From NCBI GenBank assembly GCA_017470935.1, contig JAFUXG010000026.1, positions 1 through 64,000 on the forward strand: DNA of 64,000 nt. Direction: 5' to 3'. Below the pieces are notes generated by a model. That model searched no databases. It had not been told where the DNA came from and saw nothing but the letters and a program-made list of their open reading frames with translations. Of this stretch, positions 25,704 to 34,621 are shown piece after piece. Origin of the DNA: Lachnospiraceae bacterium (GTDB lineage Bacteria; Bacillota; Clostridia; Lachnospirales; Lachnospiraceae). The first letter of the stretch is position 1; each line of letters opens with the position of its first letter. The position numbers were made by a program, and so were the translations under genes.

Positions 25704-27101
25704 ATGAGACTTAATCATAATGCACTGGCTTACACAGCTAACAATAATCTGAACACTATTAACAACAATCTTACGAAATCAATGGAGAGATTATCATCGG
25801 GTTATAAGATCAACAAATCCTCTGATGATCCCGCTTCAAAGGCTATATCTCAGAGAATGAGGGCACAGATTAGAGGTCTTGAGAGGGCTACAGATAATGC
25901 TAATGATGGTATCTCCCTTATTCAGACGGCAGAGGGTGCGTTAGATGAAGTGCACTCAATACTTGCAAGAATGAGAGAGCTTTCTGTGCAGGCTGCTAAT
26001 GATACCTTTGATGAGACTGACAGGGATGCTATACAGGCAGAGATCAATCAGCTTCGGGATGAGCTTGACAGGGTTTCTGAGACCACAGAATTTAACGGCA
26101 GAAAGCTATTAAATGGTGAGCTTAACAAGAAAGGCTATGTAGATCCTGCGAACTCAGATAAGATTTCTATCTTTGAGATTGGCGGAGATATAGAGCCAGG
26201 TGTTTATGGCATTTCAATTAATAGTAATGGAACACAGGCTTCTGCTTCCATGACAGTATTAGGCTCTGGTACAACAATAACTAGCCAGCAGGCAGGAACA
26301 GTTGTGATTAATGGACTCCAAGTAAGTATTAGTGAAGGCATGACAGGTGATGAGGTTAATCAAAAAATAAGAGATGCTGCTGCTAAGGTGGGTGTAGACC
26401 TTGATTTTACCAATGGTGAATTGAAAAGTCAGGAATATGGAAGTGATCATTATATAAGTATAAGTGCCTCTAATCCACAGCTTGAAGCTCTTTTGGGCGT
26501 TGATGGAACGGAATACAGAGGTACTGATGCAGAGGTTGATTTTGCTGATAATAGCGGAAGCCGTGTCGGGTTTAAGGATACTGCCACCATTTCTGCAGAT
26601 GGTAACCGTATAACAGTTACAGACAAGAATGGCTTTAAGATGGTGTACGATGCTGCTCCTGACAGTGGTGCCGTTGATCCTGTTGAGATTACCGTGCTGT
26701 CGGCTGGACCTATGGTATTGCAGGTGGGTAATAATGAAGGACAGACTTTTAACGTGAATATTAATAAGACTACAGCGGAATCTTTGGAACTATCTCATAT
26801 AAATATTTATACGCATGACTACGCAAATAAGGCTATTGAAAAGATTGATGCTGCAATATCAAAGATTTCGGGTGTGCGTTCATCCCTTGGTGCATATCAG
26901 AATAGATTAGATTATACAATAGGAAATCTTCAAACATCAAATGAAAATATGACTGGTGCGGTTTCACGTATTCAGGATACAGATATGGCAGAGGAGATTA
27001 CAGAATACACTCAACAAAATGTATTGAGCCAAAGTGCTTTACAGATGCTTACCAAATCTAATGCGAGACCTGAGGGCTTATTACAGCTGTTCCAAAGATA
27101 G
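25704..27101 (+). CDS. Flagellin (larger, 465 residues)
   Basis: A filament subunit. The N-terminal D0/D1 region is canonical (NHNALAYTANNNLNTINNNL, SMERLSSGYKINKSSDDPA, then NDGISLIQTAEGALDEV). A variable middle of about 220 residues (150-370) forms D2/D3. The C-terminal D1/D0 has SSLGAYQNRLDYTIGNL and IQDTDMAEEITEYTQQNVLSQSALQML. The very end, SNARPEGLLQLFQR, departs from the usual ...VLSLL ending. The ATG behind GAGGTG gives a typical flagellin N-terminus. It is separate from the main cluster and is followed by its own FliS-like gene, suggesting a minor or alternative filament protein. Confidence 0.92.
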   Translation: MRLNHNALAYTANNNLNTINNNLTKSMERLSSGYKINKSSDDPASKAISQRMRAQIRGLERATDNANDGISLIQTAEGALDEVHSILARMRELSVQAANDTFDETDRDAIQAEINQLRDELDRVSETTEFNGRKLLNGELNKKGYVDPANSDKISIFEIGGDIEPGVYGISINSNGTQASASMTVLGSGTTITSQQAGTVVINGLQVSISEGMTGDEVNQKIRDAAAKVGVDLDFTNGELKSQEYGSDHYISISASNPQLEALLGVDGTEYRGTDAEVDFADNSGSRVGFKDTATISADGNRITVTDKNGFKMVYDAAPDSGAVDPVEITVLSAGPMVLQVGNNEGQTFNVNINKTTAESLELSHINIYTHDYANKAIEKIDAAISKISGVRSSLGAYQNRLDYTIGNLQTSNENMTGAVSRIQDTDMAEEITEYTQQNVLSQSALQMLTKSNARPEGLLQLFQR

Positions 27102-27135
27102 TTGTTAATAATTATTATTTAAAAGGAGAAGGAAT

Positions 27136-27603
27136 ATGACAAGTGAAGAGATGAATGTGTACAAAATGAGAATTACGCAGGCAGGAGTTGGAGAGCTAAC
27201 TGTTATTATGTTAGAGATGGAAATGCAGTGGATCAGGGAAGCCTTGGAGGCCTATGAAAAGGGGGATATGGATACATATATTTCTTATGTGGAGAAGGCT
27301 CAGGCAACTCAGGTGGAGCTTATGAATGGTCTTAATTTGGACAATGAGGTTTCGAAGGATGTATATTCTGTATATGTATTTTTCAATAAGCAGCTTATTA
27401 ATTCCAAGATAAAGAAAGCTCCGCAGGATCTTGACAGAATAGTAGATATGCTTGCTGAGTATCACGAAAGCTTTAAAGCCATAGCAAACACTGATGATGG
27501 GAAGCCTGTTATGGACCAGAGTGAGAAGGTGTATGCGGGTCTTACATATGGCAGTGGCGGTCTGGTTGAGAATAGCACAGGTGGAACTGAGTACAAGGCA
27601 TGA
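27136..27603 (+). CDS. FliS-like flagellin chaperone, divergent
   Basis: A 155-residue helical protein whose layout matches FliS: a tyrosine-containing start, ELTVIMLEMEMQWIREALEAYEKGD for the first long helices, then KAQATQVELMNGLNLD and a final helix bundle (LDRIVDMLAEYHESFKAIA). A Gly/Ser/Thr-rich tail of about 30 residues is added. FliS wraps the flagellin C-terminus before export. Its place right after the larger flagellin, whose C-terminus is unusual, suggests a dedicated partner. A second, standard fliS lies in the late cluster. Confidence 0.75.
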   Translation: MTSEEMNVYKMRITQAGVGELTVIMLEMEMQWIREALEAYEKGDMDTYISYVEKAQATQVELMNGLNLDNEVSKDVYSVYVFFNKQLINSKIKKAPQDLDRIVDMLAEYHESFKAIANTDDGKPVMDQSEKVYAGLTYGSGGLVENSTGGTEYKA

Positions 27604-27624
27604 TTTATCGGAGGTATATATATT

Positions 27625-28041
27625 ATGAAAAAGGATGACTGCTTGTTTTGCAAGATCGCGAATGGTGAGATACCATCGATTACTATTTATGAGGATGAGT
27701 TTCACAGAGTATTTTTTGACATTAATCCTGCAAGTAAAGGACATTGTCTTATTGTGCCAAAGGATCATTATGATGACATATTTGACATTGACGAGGCTGC
27801 AGGTGGAAGATTATTCTCCCTTGCAACAAGAGTATCGAAGGCTCTTAAGAAGGAGCTTGATTTAGAGGGTATGAATATTGTCCAGAACAATGGGACTATA
27901 GCCGGCCAGACAGTATTTCATTTTCATATGCATTTAATCCCAAGATATCAGGGTGATACAGTTAATGTGGGCTGGAAGCCTGGAGAGGCTGATATGGATG
28001 CGCTTTCAGAGCTTGCGAAGAAGGTTGGAGATTCCATCTGA
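27625..28041 (+). CDS. HIT family hydrolase
   Basis: A 138-residue histidine-triad protein that hydrolyses nucleoside phosphoramidates or adenylylated compounds. The triad HFHMHLIPR has its three His at 99, 101 and 103. N-terminal CLFCKIANGEIPS is typical of the Hit/HinT branch, where the Cys pair may bind zinc. GGAGGT precedes the ATG. It sits 21 bases after the FliS-like gene and is likely co-transcribed, though no flagellar role is known. Confidence 0.95.
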   Translation: MKKDDCLFCKIANGEIPSITIYEDEFHRVFFDINPASKGHCLIVPKDHYDDIFDIDEAAGGRLFSLATRVSKALKKELDLEGMNIVQNNGTIAGQTVFHFHMHLIPRYQGDTVNVGWKPGEADMDALSELAKKVGDSI

Positions 28042-28116
28042 TCTGATACGCTATCTTATGTATAGGCTATCAGGTGAATGTGATATTAGTAAAGCATTGC
28101 TATAATGTTATAGAAT

Positions 28117-28800
28117 TCAGACCATATATATATTAACAGCATATAGAATTAACAGGTGCAGTGGGTAGAAGAAGTAGAATAGCCACTGCGCTTTGTTATA
28201 TCCACGTTTTCCATTATATAGATTGACAAGAATTATTGCTACGAGTCCGGGAAGCTCCTGTGGTCCATAAAAGATATAGAAAATGAGACCTGAAAGGATG
28301 AGCTGCATCCAGAAGCTATCCCTAAAGCTTCCGGTAAAATAGAACATACAGATAAGCAGGACTCCGCCTGTACTATAGTCGCAGTTGATAATATATGAGA
28401 TTCCCATTAACATGAATAGAAAAACCGCGAACCATTTTCTGGTTTTCATTTCTTCAAGGCAGAAAAGGCATGCAAGACCAAGTGCCAATGTGAAAAAGAC
28501 GTTTTGATGCTGCCAGGTCAACCGGGTATTAAAAAATGCCAGATCAAAGGGAACCTCTGAAATAAGGGCAAATAATAGTAAACGTATGAGATAATTAATC
28601 GGACTTTTTGTGTGGTGAAAGCCCTCGACTATAAGAAAACAAAAGATTGGAAAAGCGATTCTTCCAATACCGCGAAAAAGAAGATACATGGTTGTATCTC
28701 TTTGGATAAATATATATCCAACATGATCTATTGTCATTGCAATAATGGCTATTAGCTTAAGTGTAAAATTATCAAGATATCCGTTTCTATGTTCCTGCAT
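28117..28800 (-). CDS. TraX family membrane protein
   Basis: A 227-residue polytopic protein with about seven or eight transmembrane segments. TraX-family signatures are visible: LKLIAIIAMTIDHVGYIF near the start, FRGIGRIAFPIFCFLIVEG, LLLFALISEVPFDLAFF and QNVFFTLALG. In F plasmids TraX acetylates pilin. Chromosomal members in Bacillota are related to acyltransferase-3-like membrane proteins and have no settled role, so conjugation is not implied. AGAGGCGGGATA precedes the ATG. It lies opposite to its neighbours. Confidence 0.9.
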   Translation of the reverse strand: MQEHRNGYLDNFTLKLIAIIAMTIDHVGYIFIQRDTTMYLLFRGIGRIAFPIFCFLIVEGFHHTKSPINYLIRLLLFALISEVPFDLAFFNTRLTWQHQNVFFTLALGLACLFCLEEMKTRKWFAVFLFMLMGISYIINCDYSTGGVLLICMFYFTGSFRDSFWMQLILSGLIFYIFYGPQELPGLVAIILVNLYNGKRGYNKAQWLFYFFYPLHLLILYAVNIYMV

Positions 28801-28946
28801 TATCCCGCCTCTTTTTATAGATAATAATATTTTTTACGTTATAAAGTGTTTCATAAACACTGTATGGTAACAAAAGTATAACAAAATACAGGATTTAGCA
28901 CAATATTTTTTAATAAATATTTTGTGTAGCAATTACACAGAATAAT

Positions 28947-28955
28947 TGGTATAAT
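28947..28955 (+). promoter_or_regulatory. Extended -10 promoter for the DivIVA-like gene
   Basis: TGGTATAAT, an extended -10 element, about 85 bases before the start. A -35 box is not clear. Confidence 0.4.
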
Positions 28956-29038
28956 ACTATATATTAGTGTGTAAATTTAAGAGATTATTAATATAAAACA
29001 TAATGTGATGTTATAGTAACGGAAAGGGGTTTGTTGTA

Positions 29039-29962
29039 ATGGCAAGAGAAGAGAGATTTAAGACTGTATCCTTTGGAGGGTATGAAAAGGCGGCGGTGGA
29101 TACCTATATTGAGAATATGAAGAGGACTCATGAACAGGATATATCGGATCTGAAGCAGACTATCAGCAAGCTTTCTGAAACGGTAAAGAGTCTTCAGCTT
29201 GTAAAGGACAGCATGAGCTCTGAGTCTAATCAGGCTATTGAGAATATGCAGAAGTATAATGAATCTCTTCAGAAGGAGCTGGATAAGGCCAACCGGAAGC
29301 TTGCCGAGAAGGAGGAAAGCTCTAAGGATTATTCTGATAAGCTTGAGGTGATTTCAAGAACCTTAGTTGAAACCAATGAGCGCTGCGATAAGATGCTTAA
29401 GGAAGCTGAAGAAAAAAGCAGGAAGATGATGGATGAGGCTGAAAGCAGCAGCAAGACCATGCTTATTAAGGCTAAGGAGGAGAGTGATAAGCTCATATCT
29501 GATGCCAAGAGCCAGAGTAATTACATGATCACTGACGCTGAGAAGCGCAGCAGGAATCTTATAGATGATTCTGAGAAGCAGAGTGCTAATATGATGAGGC
29601 GTGCCGAGGAGGAGAGGGATTCTCTTAGGGTGCGTGCTGAGGAGGAATATAAGCAGATGACTGCCAGAACGGCAGAGGAATGTAAGAAGATGATCGAGGA
29701 GGCTGACCAGGAAAGCGATAAGATGCTTTCTGAGGCAAGACAGAAGGTCACAACAATACGTGGCTCCATGAAGAGGGAATGTGAGAATGTAAGCACTTAT
29801 ATGGCAAGCCTCATGGAATCGGTGGAGGGTGTTGTTAAGGCATGTAATGAGACGAAGAACATTACTGACAAGGCGTTTAAGGGAATAGGCGGATCTTCGG
29901 AGAGGCCTGCTCTTCCTGATGAGGATTCTGAGGAGATTCCGCAGATCAAATTTCAGAGCTGA
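29039..29962 (+). CDS. DivIVA-like coiled-coil protein with hendecad repeats
   Basis: A 307-residue protein. The first ~60 residues (FKTVSFGGYEKAAVDTYIEN) match the DivIVA N-terminal lipid-binding and dimerisation region. A coiled coil (about 25-110) follows. Next come eleven consecutive 11-residue units of the form K-M-hydrophobic-x-x-A-x-x-x-S-x (residues 118-238). The tail is acidic. DivIVA proteins mark curved membranes at poles and septa. An 11-residue period favours a right-handed or straight coiled coil, unlike standard DivIVA. AAAGGGG precedes the ATG. It lies among motility genes, which suggests a polar or envelope scaffold. Confidence 0.75.
   Translation: MAREERFKTVSFGGYEKAAVDTYIENMKRTHEQDISDLKQTISKLSETVKSLQLVKDSMSSESNQAIENMQKYNESLQKELDKANRKLAEKEESSKDYSDKLEVISRTLVETNERCDKMLKEAEEKSRKMMDEAESSSKTMLIKAKEESDKLISDAKSQSNYMITDAEKRSRNLIDDSEKQSANMMRRAEEERDSLRVRAEEEYKQMTARTAEECKKMIEEADQESDKMLSEARQKVTTIRGSMKRECENVSTYMASLMESVEGVVKACNETKNITDKAFKGIGGSSERPALPDEDSEEIPQIKFQS
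29390..29752 (+). repeat. 33-bp periodic coding repeat, eleven hendecads
   Basis: Eleven units of 11 codons in exact register, for example KMLKEAEEKSR, KMMDEAESSSK, TMLIKAKEESD, KLISDAKSQSN and KMIEEADQESD. Ala at position 6 and Ser (or Cys) at position 10 recur. DNA copies have diverged, so the protein pattern is what is conserved. Confidence 0.9.
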
Positions 29963-30118
29963 CCGGCCGTTGTTTTGAGGGATGCAGGCTTTTGGAATAT
30001 GTTATCGGATGTGCCTGAAGAGCGACTGATAGAAACAGATGCTGTCAAAAATGAGCGTACTATATTAATAATAGGGTTAATTACATCTTTTATAGATAGG
30101 TAATGGGGGAAGGAATCT

Positions 30119-32644
30119 ATGGAGCTTTCAAGGGATAATAATCAAAGAATAGATATATTTAAGGAATTTGCGTCGTATATAGAATATCCTATGGTGGTGT
30201 TTGAGGCAGAGTCGGGTAAGGTGATTCATGTTAATTATGAGGCGGAGGTTTTGCTTGGAAAGGGTGTGGATACCATCCGCATAGAGCCAGGGAGGTCATT
30301 TACAAAGGCTGATTTCTGGAATGTACTTAAGACCAAGAAAAGTCTTATATGGCATAGAATACGCATGTCTGCAGGTGATAAGGAGCATCTGGTAAGCGGT
30401 CTTGTGAACGAGGCTACAGTGGATGGAAGGCTCATTTACACTGTTCTTTTTGAAATGAGAGCGGATATGAATATCGGTAGTCTTACCCTTGAAAGAATTG
30501 TCAATCACGGAAGAATTATAGCGATGCATGTGAGTGTTGACAGCTCAGGGGAGAGGCATGTGGAGTATGCCTCCCAGAATATTAATCAATACGGCTATAC
30601 TAGGGCTCAGCTGTATGAGGATAAGATTAAGGTTGAGGATCTGGTGTGCCCTGATGACTTAGAGGGCCTGGTTGAAGATGTTAATCATGCTATAGAGCAG
30701 CAGTGGGATGAAAGCTCATATGAATGCAGGCTTTTGACAGAGGAGAGAGAGCTTATTCCTGTAAGGCTTCTATTTCACTATGACTATGATGAACAGGGCA
30801 GGGTGCTGGATTATGAGGTGCTGGCCTTCGACCGCAAGGAGGAGCTTAAGAAGCTTGATGAGAATCAGTATCTAAGCAATGCCATGTTTAAGATGAAGAG
30901 CGTGGTGATTGTAAAGTCCTTCTGTGCAGGCAAGAGAAGGCTTAAATATATCTCTCCCAATGCTGGTATGCTGGGCATGAATGTGGAGGCACTTACACAG
31001 GGGAACAAGCTTACTGAGGATTATATACATCCTGAGGACAGAGATGGGATTATAGATTCTGTGTACCAGGCGGTTGCTAACGGAATTGCAGAATATGAAC
31101 AGAACTATCGTATTGTCCGTGATGATGGAAGGATGATATGGGTGGCTGGCCATGTGACCATCAACCGTATATCAGATGGAGAGGCAGAGGCTTTGTTTCT
31201 GCTGACAGATGTTACTGAGCAGAAGGAGCTGGAGCATGAGCTTGCTGAGATGGCTAAGAGCAGCGAGGGAACAGGCACTGCTGCCAAATCAGTGGCAAGC
31301 GAATCTGTCAGTGCTTCTAAAGGATACAGCTTTGATGATATTTCAGGACAGCTTCAGCTTATGGCTCAGGCTCTTGGCAGACATTCCAGGTATTATTGCG
31401 TTGCCCTTTCTGAAGAGGGCAGGATCATGACTAATCCTGTGGGACCTGCTGACAACCTGGGGCTTTTCTATGATCTGTTTGAAAGACCAGAGATAAGGGA
31501 CAGGCTTAATGAGATTGCAGAGCAGGCAAGATTGCAGCTTATGCCTAAGAGTATTGATATTGCTGTTGATGGGATTCCTGTGCATATAACATTTGCTCCC
31601 TTACTGTCAGATGGGCAGGTAAAGGCATTCTGGGTGCTGGCAGCATTTAACAGTGACGGAGTGGAGGAGCTTGGCTCAGTCGTTGAGGCCCAGTGGCAGC
31701 TTGCCAATTCTATTGTGGATAGCTATTATGCAAAGGATATGGTTTCTGAGGCTGTTAAGAATAAAAAGCTTACAGAATTTAAATTGAAACGGGAGAAGCA
31801 GGAACGAAGGGTATTGCAGGAGATGCTGAACATCTCAGCTACAGGAGGGGAGACGGGACTTGGAGAGATGTGCCAGAGAATGAGCTCATATCTGTCAGTT
31901 TCTTATATTGGTATATATACTGAGGATAAGGAAACGGGTAATGCAGCCAGATATTACACATGGAGTGGCAGTGATGAGGATGGTGCCTTCTTTGACAGGG
32001 CAGAGTTTTCGGTGTCTGAATTTAATGAGATTGCAAAGATACTTGCCTCAGGTAATAAGGTTATGGCAACCGGAAGAACAAAGGATCCGTTCCTGAGAGA
32101 GCTTTTGATGAACAGCAGCATGAAGCTTATTGCATTAGAGCCTATGGTTCCGGGAGTTGGAGCAAGAGGATATATCATATTTGGAGATAAGAAGCGTGAT
32201 GAAGAGTTTGACAAGAATGAACAGCATTTTGTGGCAACAGCCGCTAAGATTGTCCAGGGAGTTGTGTTCAGGGATAAGGCAGTTGTCAGGAGAGATATAA
32301 TACGGGAGGGCTTCTTAGAGACATATGATCATATAAAGGATGCCATATTTGTCAAGAATAATGAAACCGGTGAAATAATTTTTGCCAATAAGGCGATGGA
32401 CAAGCTCTTTGGCTACAGTATTGTGGGAATGCAGGCTCAGGATATTGTAAATGACCAGATGGAGCAGTACCGGATGATAACAGGTGGTATGAGAAAGAGA
32501 GTTATTGCCAATAATAAGGTATCTAAGTGGCAGAGCTATCTTAAGGAGCTTGACCAGATAATGAATGTGGTTGAGATAAGACTTAATATATTTACAGCAA
32601 CAGATCTTAGTCTTGTTATACTTAAAAAGAACAAGAATAAGTAA
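30119..32644 (+). CDS. Multi-PAS/GAF sensory protein without visible output domain
   Basis: An 841-residue cytoplasmic protein. Read in order: PAS (about 15-115; EYPMVVFEAESGKVIHVNYEAE), PAS (about 130-240; NQYGYTRAQLYEDKIKVEDLV), PAS_3-like (about 255-370; YISPNAGMLGMNVEAL, IHPEDRDGI, RMIWVAGHVTINRI), an unassigned sensory-like domain (about 400-530), a GAF-like domain (about 570-725), and a last PAS (about 735-810; HIKDAIFVKNNETGEIIFANKAMD). No kinase, GGDEF, EAL or HTH motif follows; it ends KNKNK. It may sense ligands and act by protein contact. AAGGA precedes the ATG. The next gene is mreB, under a separate promoter. Confidence 0.8.
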   Translation: MELSRDNNQRIDIFKEFASYIEYPMVVFEAESGKVIHVNYEAEVLLGKGVDTIRIEPGRSFTKADFWNVLKTKKSLIWHRIRMSAGDKEHLVSGLVNEATVDGRLIYTVLFEMRADMNIGSLTLERIVNHGRIIAMHVSVDSSGERHVEYASQNINQYGYTRAQLYEDKIKVEDLVCPDDLEGLVEDVNHAIEQQWDESSYECRLLTEERELIPVRLLFHYDYDEQGRVLDYEVLAFDRKEELKKLDENQYLSNAMFKMKSVVIVKSFCAGKRRLKYISPNAGMLGMNVEALTQGNKLTEDYIHPEDRDGIIDSVYQAVANGIAEYEQNYRIVRDDGRMIWVAGHVTINRISDGEAEALFLLTDVTEQKELEHELAEMAKSSEGTGTAAKSVASESVSASKGYSFDDISGQLQLMAQALGRHSRYYCVALSEEGRIMTNPVGPADNLGLFYDLFERPEIRDRLNEIAEQARLQLMPKSIDIAVDGIPVHITFAPLLSDGQVKAFWVLAAFNSDGVEELGSVVEAQWQLANSIVDSYYAKDMVSEAVKNKKLTEFKLKREKQERRVLQEMLNISATGGETGLGEMCQRMSSYLSVSYIGIYTEDKETGNAARYYTWSGSDEDGAFFDRAEFSVSEFNEIAKILASGNKVMATGRTKDPFLRELLMNSSMKLIALEPMVPGVGARGYIIFGDKKRDEEFDKNEQHFVATAAKIVQGVVFRDKAVVRRDIIREGFLETYDHIKDAIFVKNNETGEIIFANKAMDKLFGYSIVGMQAQDIVNDQMEQYRMITGGMRKRVIANNKVSKWQSYLKELDQIMNVVEIRLNIFTATDLSLVILKKNKNK

Positions 32645-32716
32645 CAGAATAATAAAGATGTTGTTCAGATTCCGTCATGAGTCTGGATGATTTCAAAATA
32701 ATTCGTCCATATTTGT

Positions 32717-32743
32717 TAAGAAATAGTTGATTGTGGGCGATAT
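32717..32743 (+). promoter_or_regulatory. Sigma-D (FliA-type) promoter of the mreB-flgF-flgG operon
   Basis: TAAG, exactly 15 bases, GGCGATAT, matching TAAA-N15-GCCGATAT in 10 of 12 positions. It ends some 20 bases before mreB, with the ribosome site AAAGGGG in between. Confidence 0.7.
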
Positions 32744-32764
32744 ATATATGAAAGGGGCACTAAA

Positions 32765-33763
32765 ATGGCAAGTTCAGATATTGGAATTGATTTGGGTACA
32801 GCCAGTATCCTCGTATATGTTAAGGGAAAGGGAGTAGTTCTTAAAGAGCCTTCGGTGGTGGCTTTTGATCGGGATACCAATAAGATCAAGGCTATCGGAG
32901 AAGAGGCAAGACTTATGCTTGGAAGAACTCCCGGTAATATTGTTGCAGTAAGACCGCTAAGGCAGGGTGTCATTTCTGACTACAGGATTACTGAGAAGAT
33001 GCTTAAGTACTTTATCCAGAAGGCTGTAGGCAAGAGCTTCTTTGGAAGAAGACCGAGGATATCTGTATGTGTACCGAGTGGTGTTACAGAGGTCGAGAAG
33101 AAGGCGGTTGAGGATGCAACCTATCAGGCAGGAGCAAGGGATGTATCTATTATAGAGGAGCCTGTGGCAGCAGCCATTGGAGCCGGCATTGATATTTCAA
33201 GACCCTGTGGTAACATGATAGTGGATATAGGCGGAGGAACTGCTGACATTGCAGTTATTTCCCTTGGAGGAACGGTGGTAAGCACTTCTATTAAGACTGC
33301 TGGAGATGATTTTGACGAGGCCATTGTCCGTTTTATGAGAAAGAAGCACAATCTTCTTATCGGTGAGAGAACTGCTGAGGAGATAAAGATAAAGATAGGA
33401 ACCTGTTATAGAAGACCAGAGAATCTTATGCTGGATATAAGGGGAAGGAATCTTGTGACAGGACTTCCGAGAACTGTAACTGTAACCTCTGAAGAGACAG
33501 TAGAAGCTTTAGAGGAGGTTACTGAGGAGATTATTGAGGCTGTACATTCAGTGCTGGAGAAGACGCCGCCAGAGCTTGCAGCAGATATTGCTGACAGGGG
33601 AATAGTTCTCACAGGAGGTGGTGCAATGCTTCATGGACTGGAGGAGCTGATTGAGGAAGAGACGGGCATAACCACAATGACCGCAGAGGATCCTATGACC
33701 TGTGTGGCTATCGGTACCGGTAAGTATATTGAATTCCTGAGCGGAGCTATGGAAGAGGAGTAG
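32765..33763 (+). CDS. mreB: MreB/Mbl rod-shape actin homologue
   Basis: A cytoskeletal actin-like ATPase that guides lateral wall synthesis. The 332-residue protein shows GIDLGTASILVYVKGKG (phosphate 1), PSGVTEVEKKAVEDA, EEPVAAAIGAG, the IVDIGGGTADIAVISLGG phosphate 2 loop and LTGGGAMLHGLEELI for adenosine. Gene order mreB-rod gene-rod gene copies Bacillus mbl-flhO-flhP, so it is closest to Mbl by context. The promoter is of the flagellar sigma-D type, which is unusual for an actin-like shape protein. Confidence 0.95.
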   Translation: MASSDIGIDLGTASILVYVKGKGVVLKEPSVVAFDRDTNKIKAIGEEARLMLGRTPGNIVAVRPLRQGVISDYRITEKMLKYFIQKAVGKSFFGRRPRISVCVPSGVTEVEKKAVEDATYQAGARDVSIIEEPVAAAIGAGIDISRPCGNMIVDIGGGTADIAVISLGGTVVSTSIKTAGDDFDEAIVRFMRKKHNLLIGERTAEEIKIKIGTCYRRPENLMLDIRGRNLVTGLPRTVTVTSEETVEALEEVTEEIIEAVHSVLEKTPPELAADIADRGIVLTGGGAMLHGLEELIEEETGITTMTAEDPMTCVAIGTGKYIEFLSGAMEEE

Positions 33764-33809
33764 ATTGTTGAGTTATAAAAAGTCTTAAGAAAAGGAGTGA
33801 CAAGCTGAT

Positions 33810-34598
33810 ATGGTAAGAGGACTTTACACAGGGTGGACCGGCATGGTTAACGAGCAGAAGCGTTTGGATGTTATATCTAACAATATGGCCAATTCTGATA
33901 CCACCGGTTACAAAAAGCAGGGTGTAACCTCCCAGTCCTTTGATGATGAGCTGACCTTAAGGATTCATACCGATAATGAATACAGCGGTGTTCATTATAA
34001 GATAGGTGACATGAATCTGGGAGTTAAGATAGGTGAGACCTATCATGACTTTTCACAGGGCAGTCTCAGAGAGACGGGGAACCCTTATGATCTGGCACTT
34101 AGTGGAGAGGGGTTCTTTACCATTGAATTCACCAACAAGCAGGGTGAGACCAGTACGAAATATACCCGTGATGGTTCATTTACTGTAAACACGGAGGGTT
34201 ATCTTGTTACCAAGGATGGAGATTATGTGTTGGATTCGAATGGTGGAAGGATACAGATTCCCGGCGCCCAGACAGCAGTGAATGTTGCTATTGACAGCAA
34301 AGGCAACATTATAGTTGACGGTAACAATGTGGCAACACTTGGTATTGCAAGATTTGATGATCCCCAGGCACTGCTTCTTTATGGAGAGAATATGTATGAT
34401 GCCACTGCTGCAGCGGGACTGCAGGCAGATAATGAAACTCTTGTACACCAGGGGTATTTGGAGATGTCCAATACCAATGTTATCAAAGAGATGGTGGATA
34501 TGATAACTATAACAAGGGCATATGAGGCAGGACAGAAGATTGTTCAGACTATGGATGGAACTCTGGACAAAGCAGTTAATGAGATAGGAAAAGTATAA
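33810..34598 (+). CDS. flgF: Flagellar basal-body rod protein, FlgF/FlhO-like
   Basis: A distal/proximal rod component exported by the flagellar type III apparatus. Of 262 residues, the N-terminus (RGLYTGWTGMVNEQKRLDVI, then SNNMANSDTTGYKKQ) and C-terminus (QGYLEMSNTNVIKEMVDMI, then TRAYEAGQKIVQTMD) are the conserved coiled-coil ends of the rod/hook family. DLALSGEGFFTIE and YTRDGSFTVN mark the FlgF/FlgG branch. It is the first of two paralogues behind mreB, like FlhO of Bacillus. Confidence 0.92.
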   Translation: MVRGLYTGWTGMVNEQKRLDVISNNMANSDTTGYKKQGVTSQSFDDELTLRIHTDNEYSGVHYKIGDMNLGVKIGETYHDFSQGSLRETGNPYDLALSGEGFFTIEFTNKQGETSTKYTRDGSFTVNTEGYLVTKDGDYVLDSNGGRIQIPGAQTAVNVAIDSKGNIIVDGNNVATLGIARFDDPQALLLYGENMYDATAAAGLQADNETLVHQGYLEMSNTNVIKEMVDMITITRAYEAGQKIVQTMDGTLDKAVNEIGKV

Positions 34599-34621
34599 TT
34601 AGTATAAGGAGGTTTACAGTT

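Noticed and set aside
28117-28800. TraX similarity as a sign of a conjugative element.
   Set aside because: No relaxase, coupling protein or other transfer gene is nearby, and chromosomal TraX-family genes are common in Bacillota.
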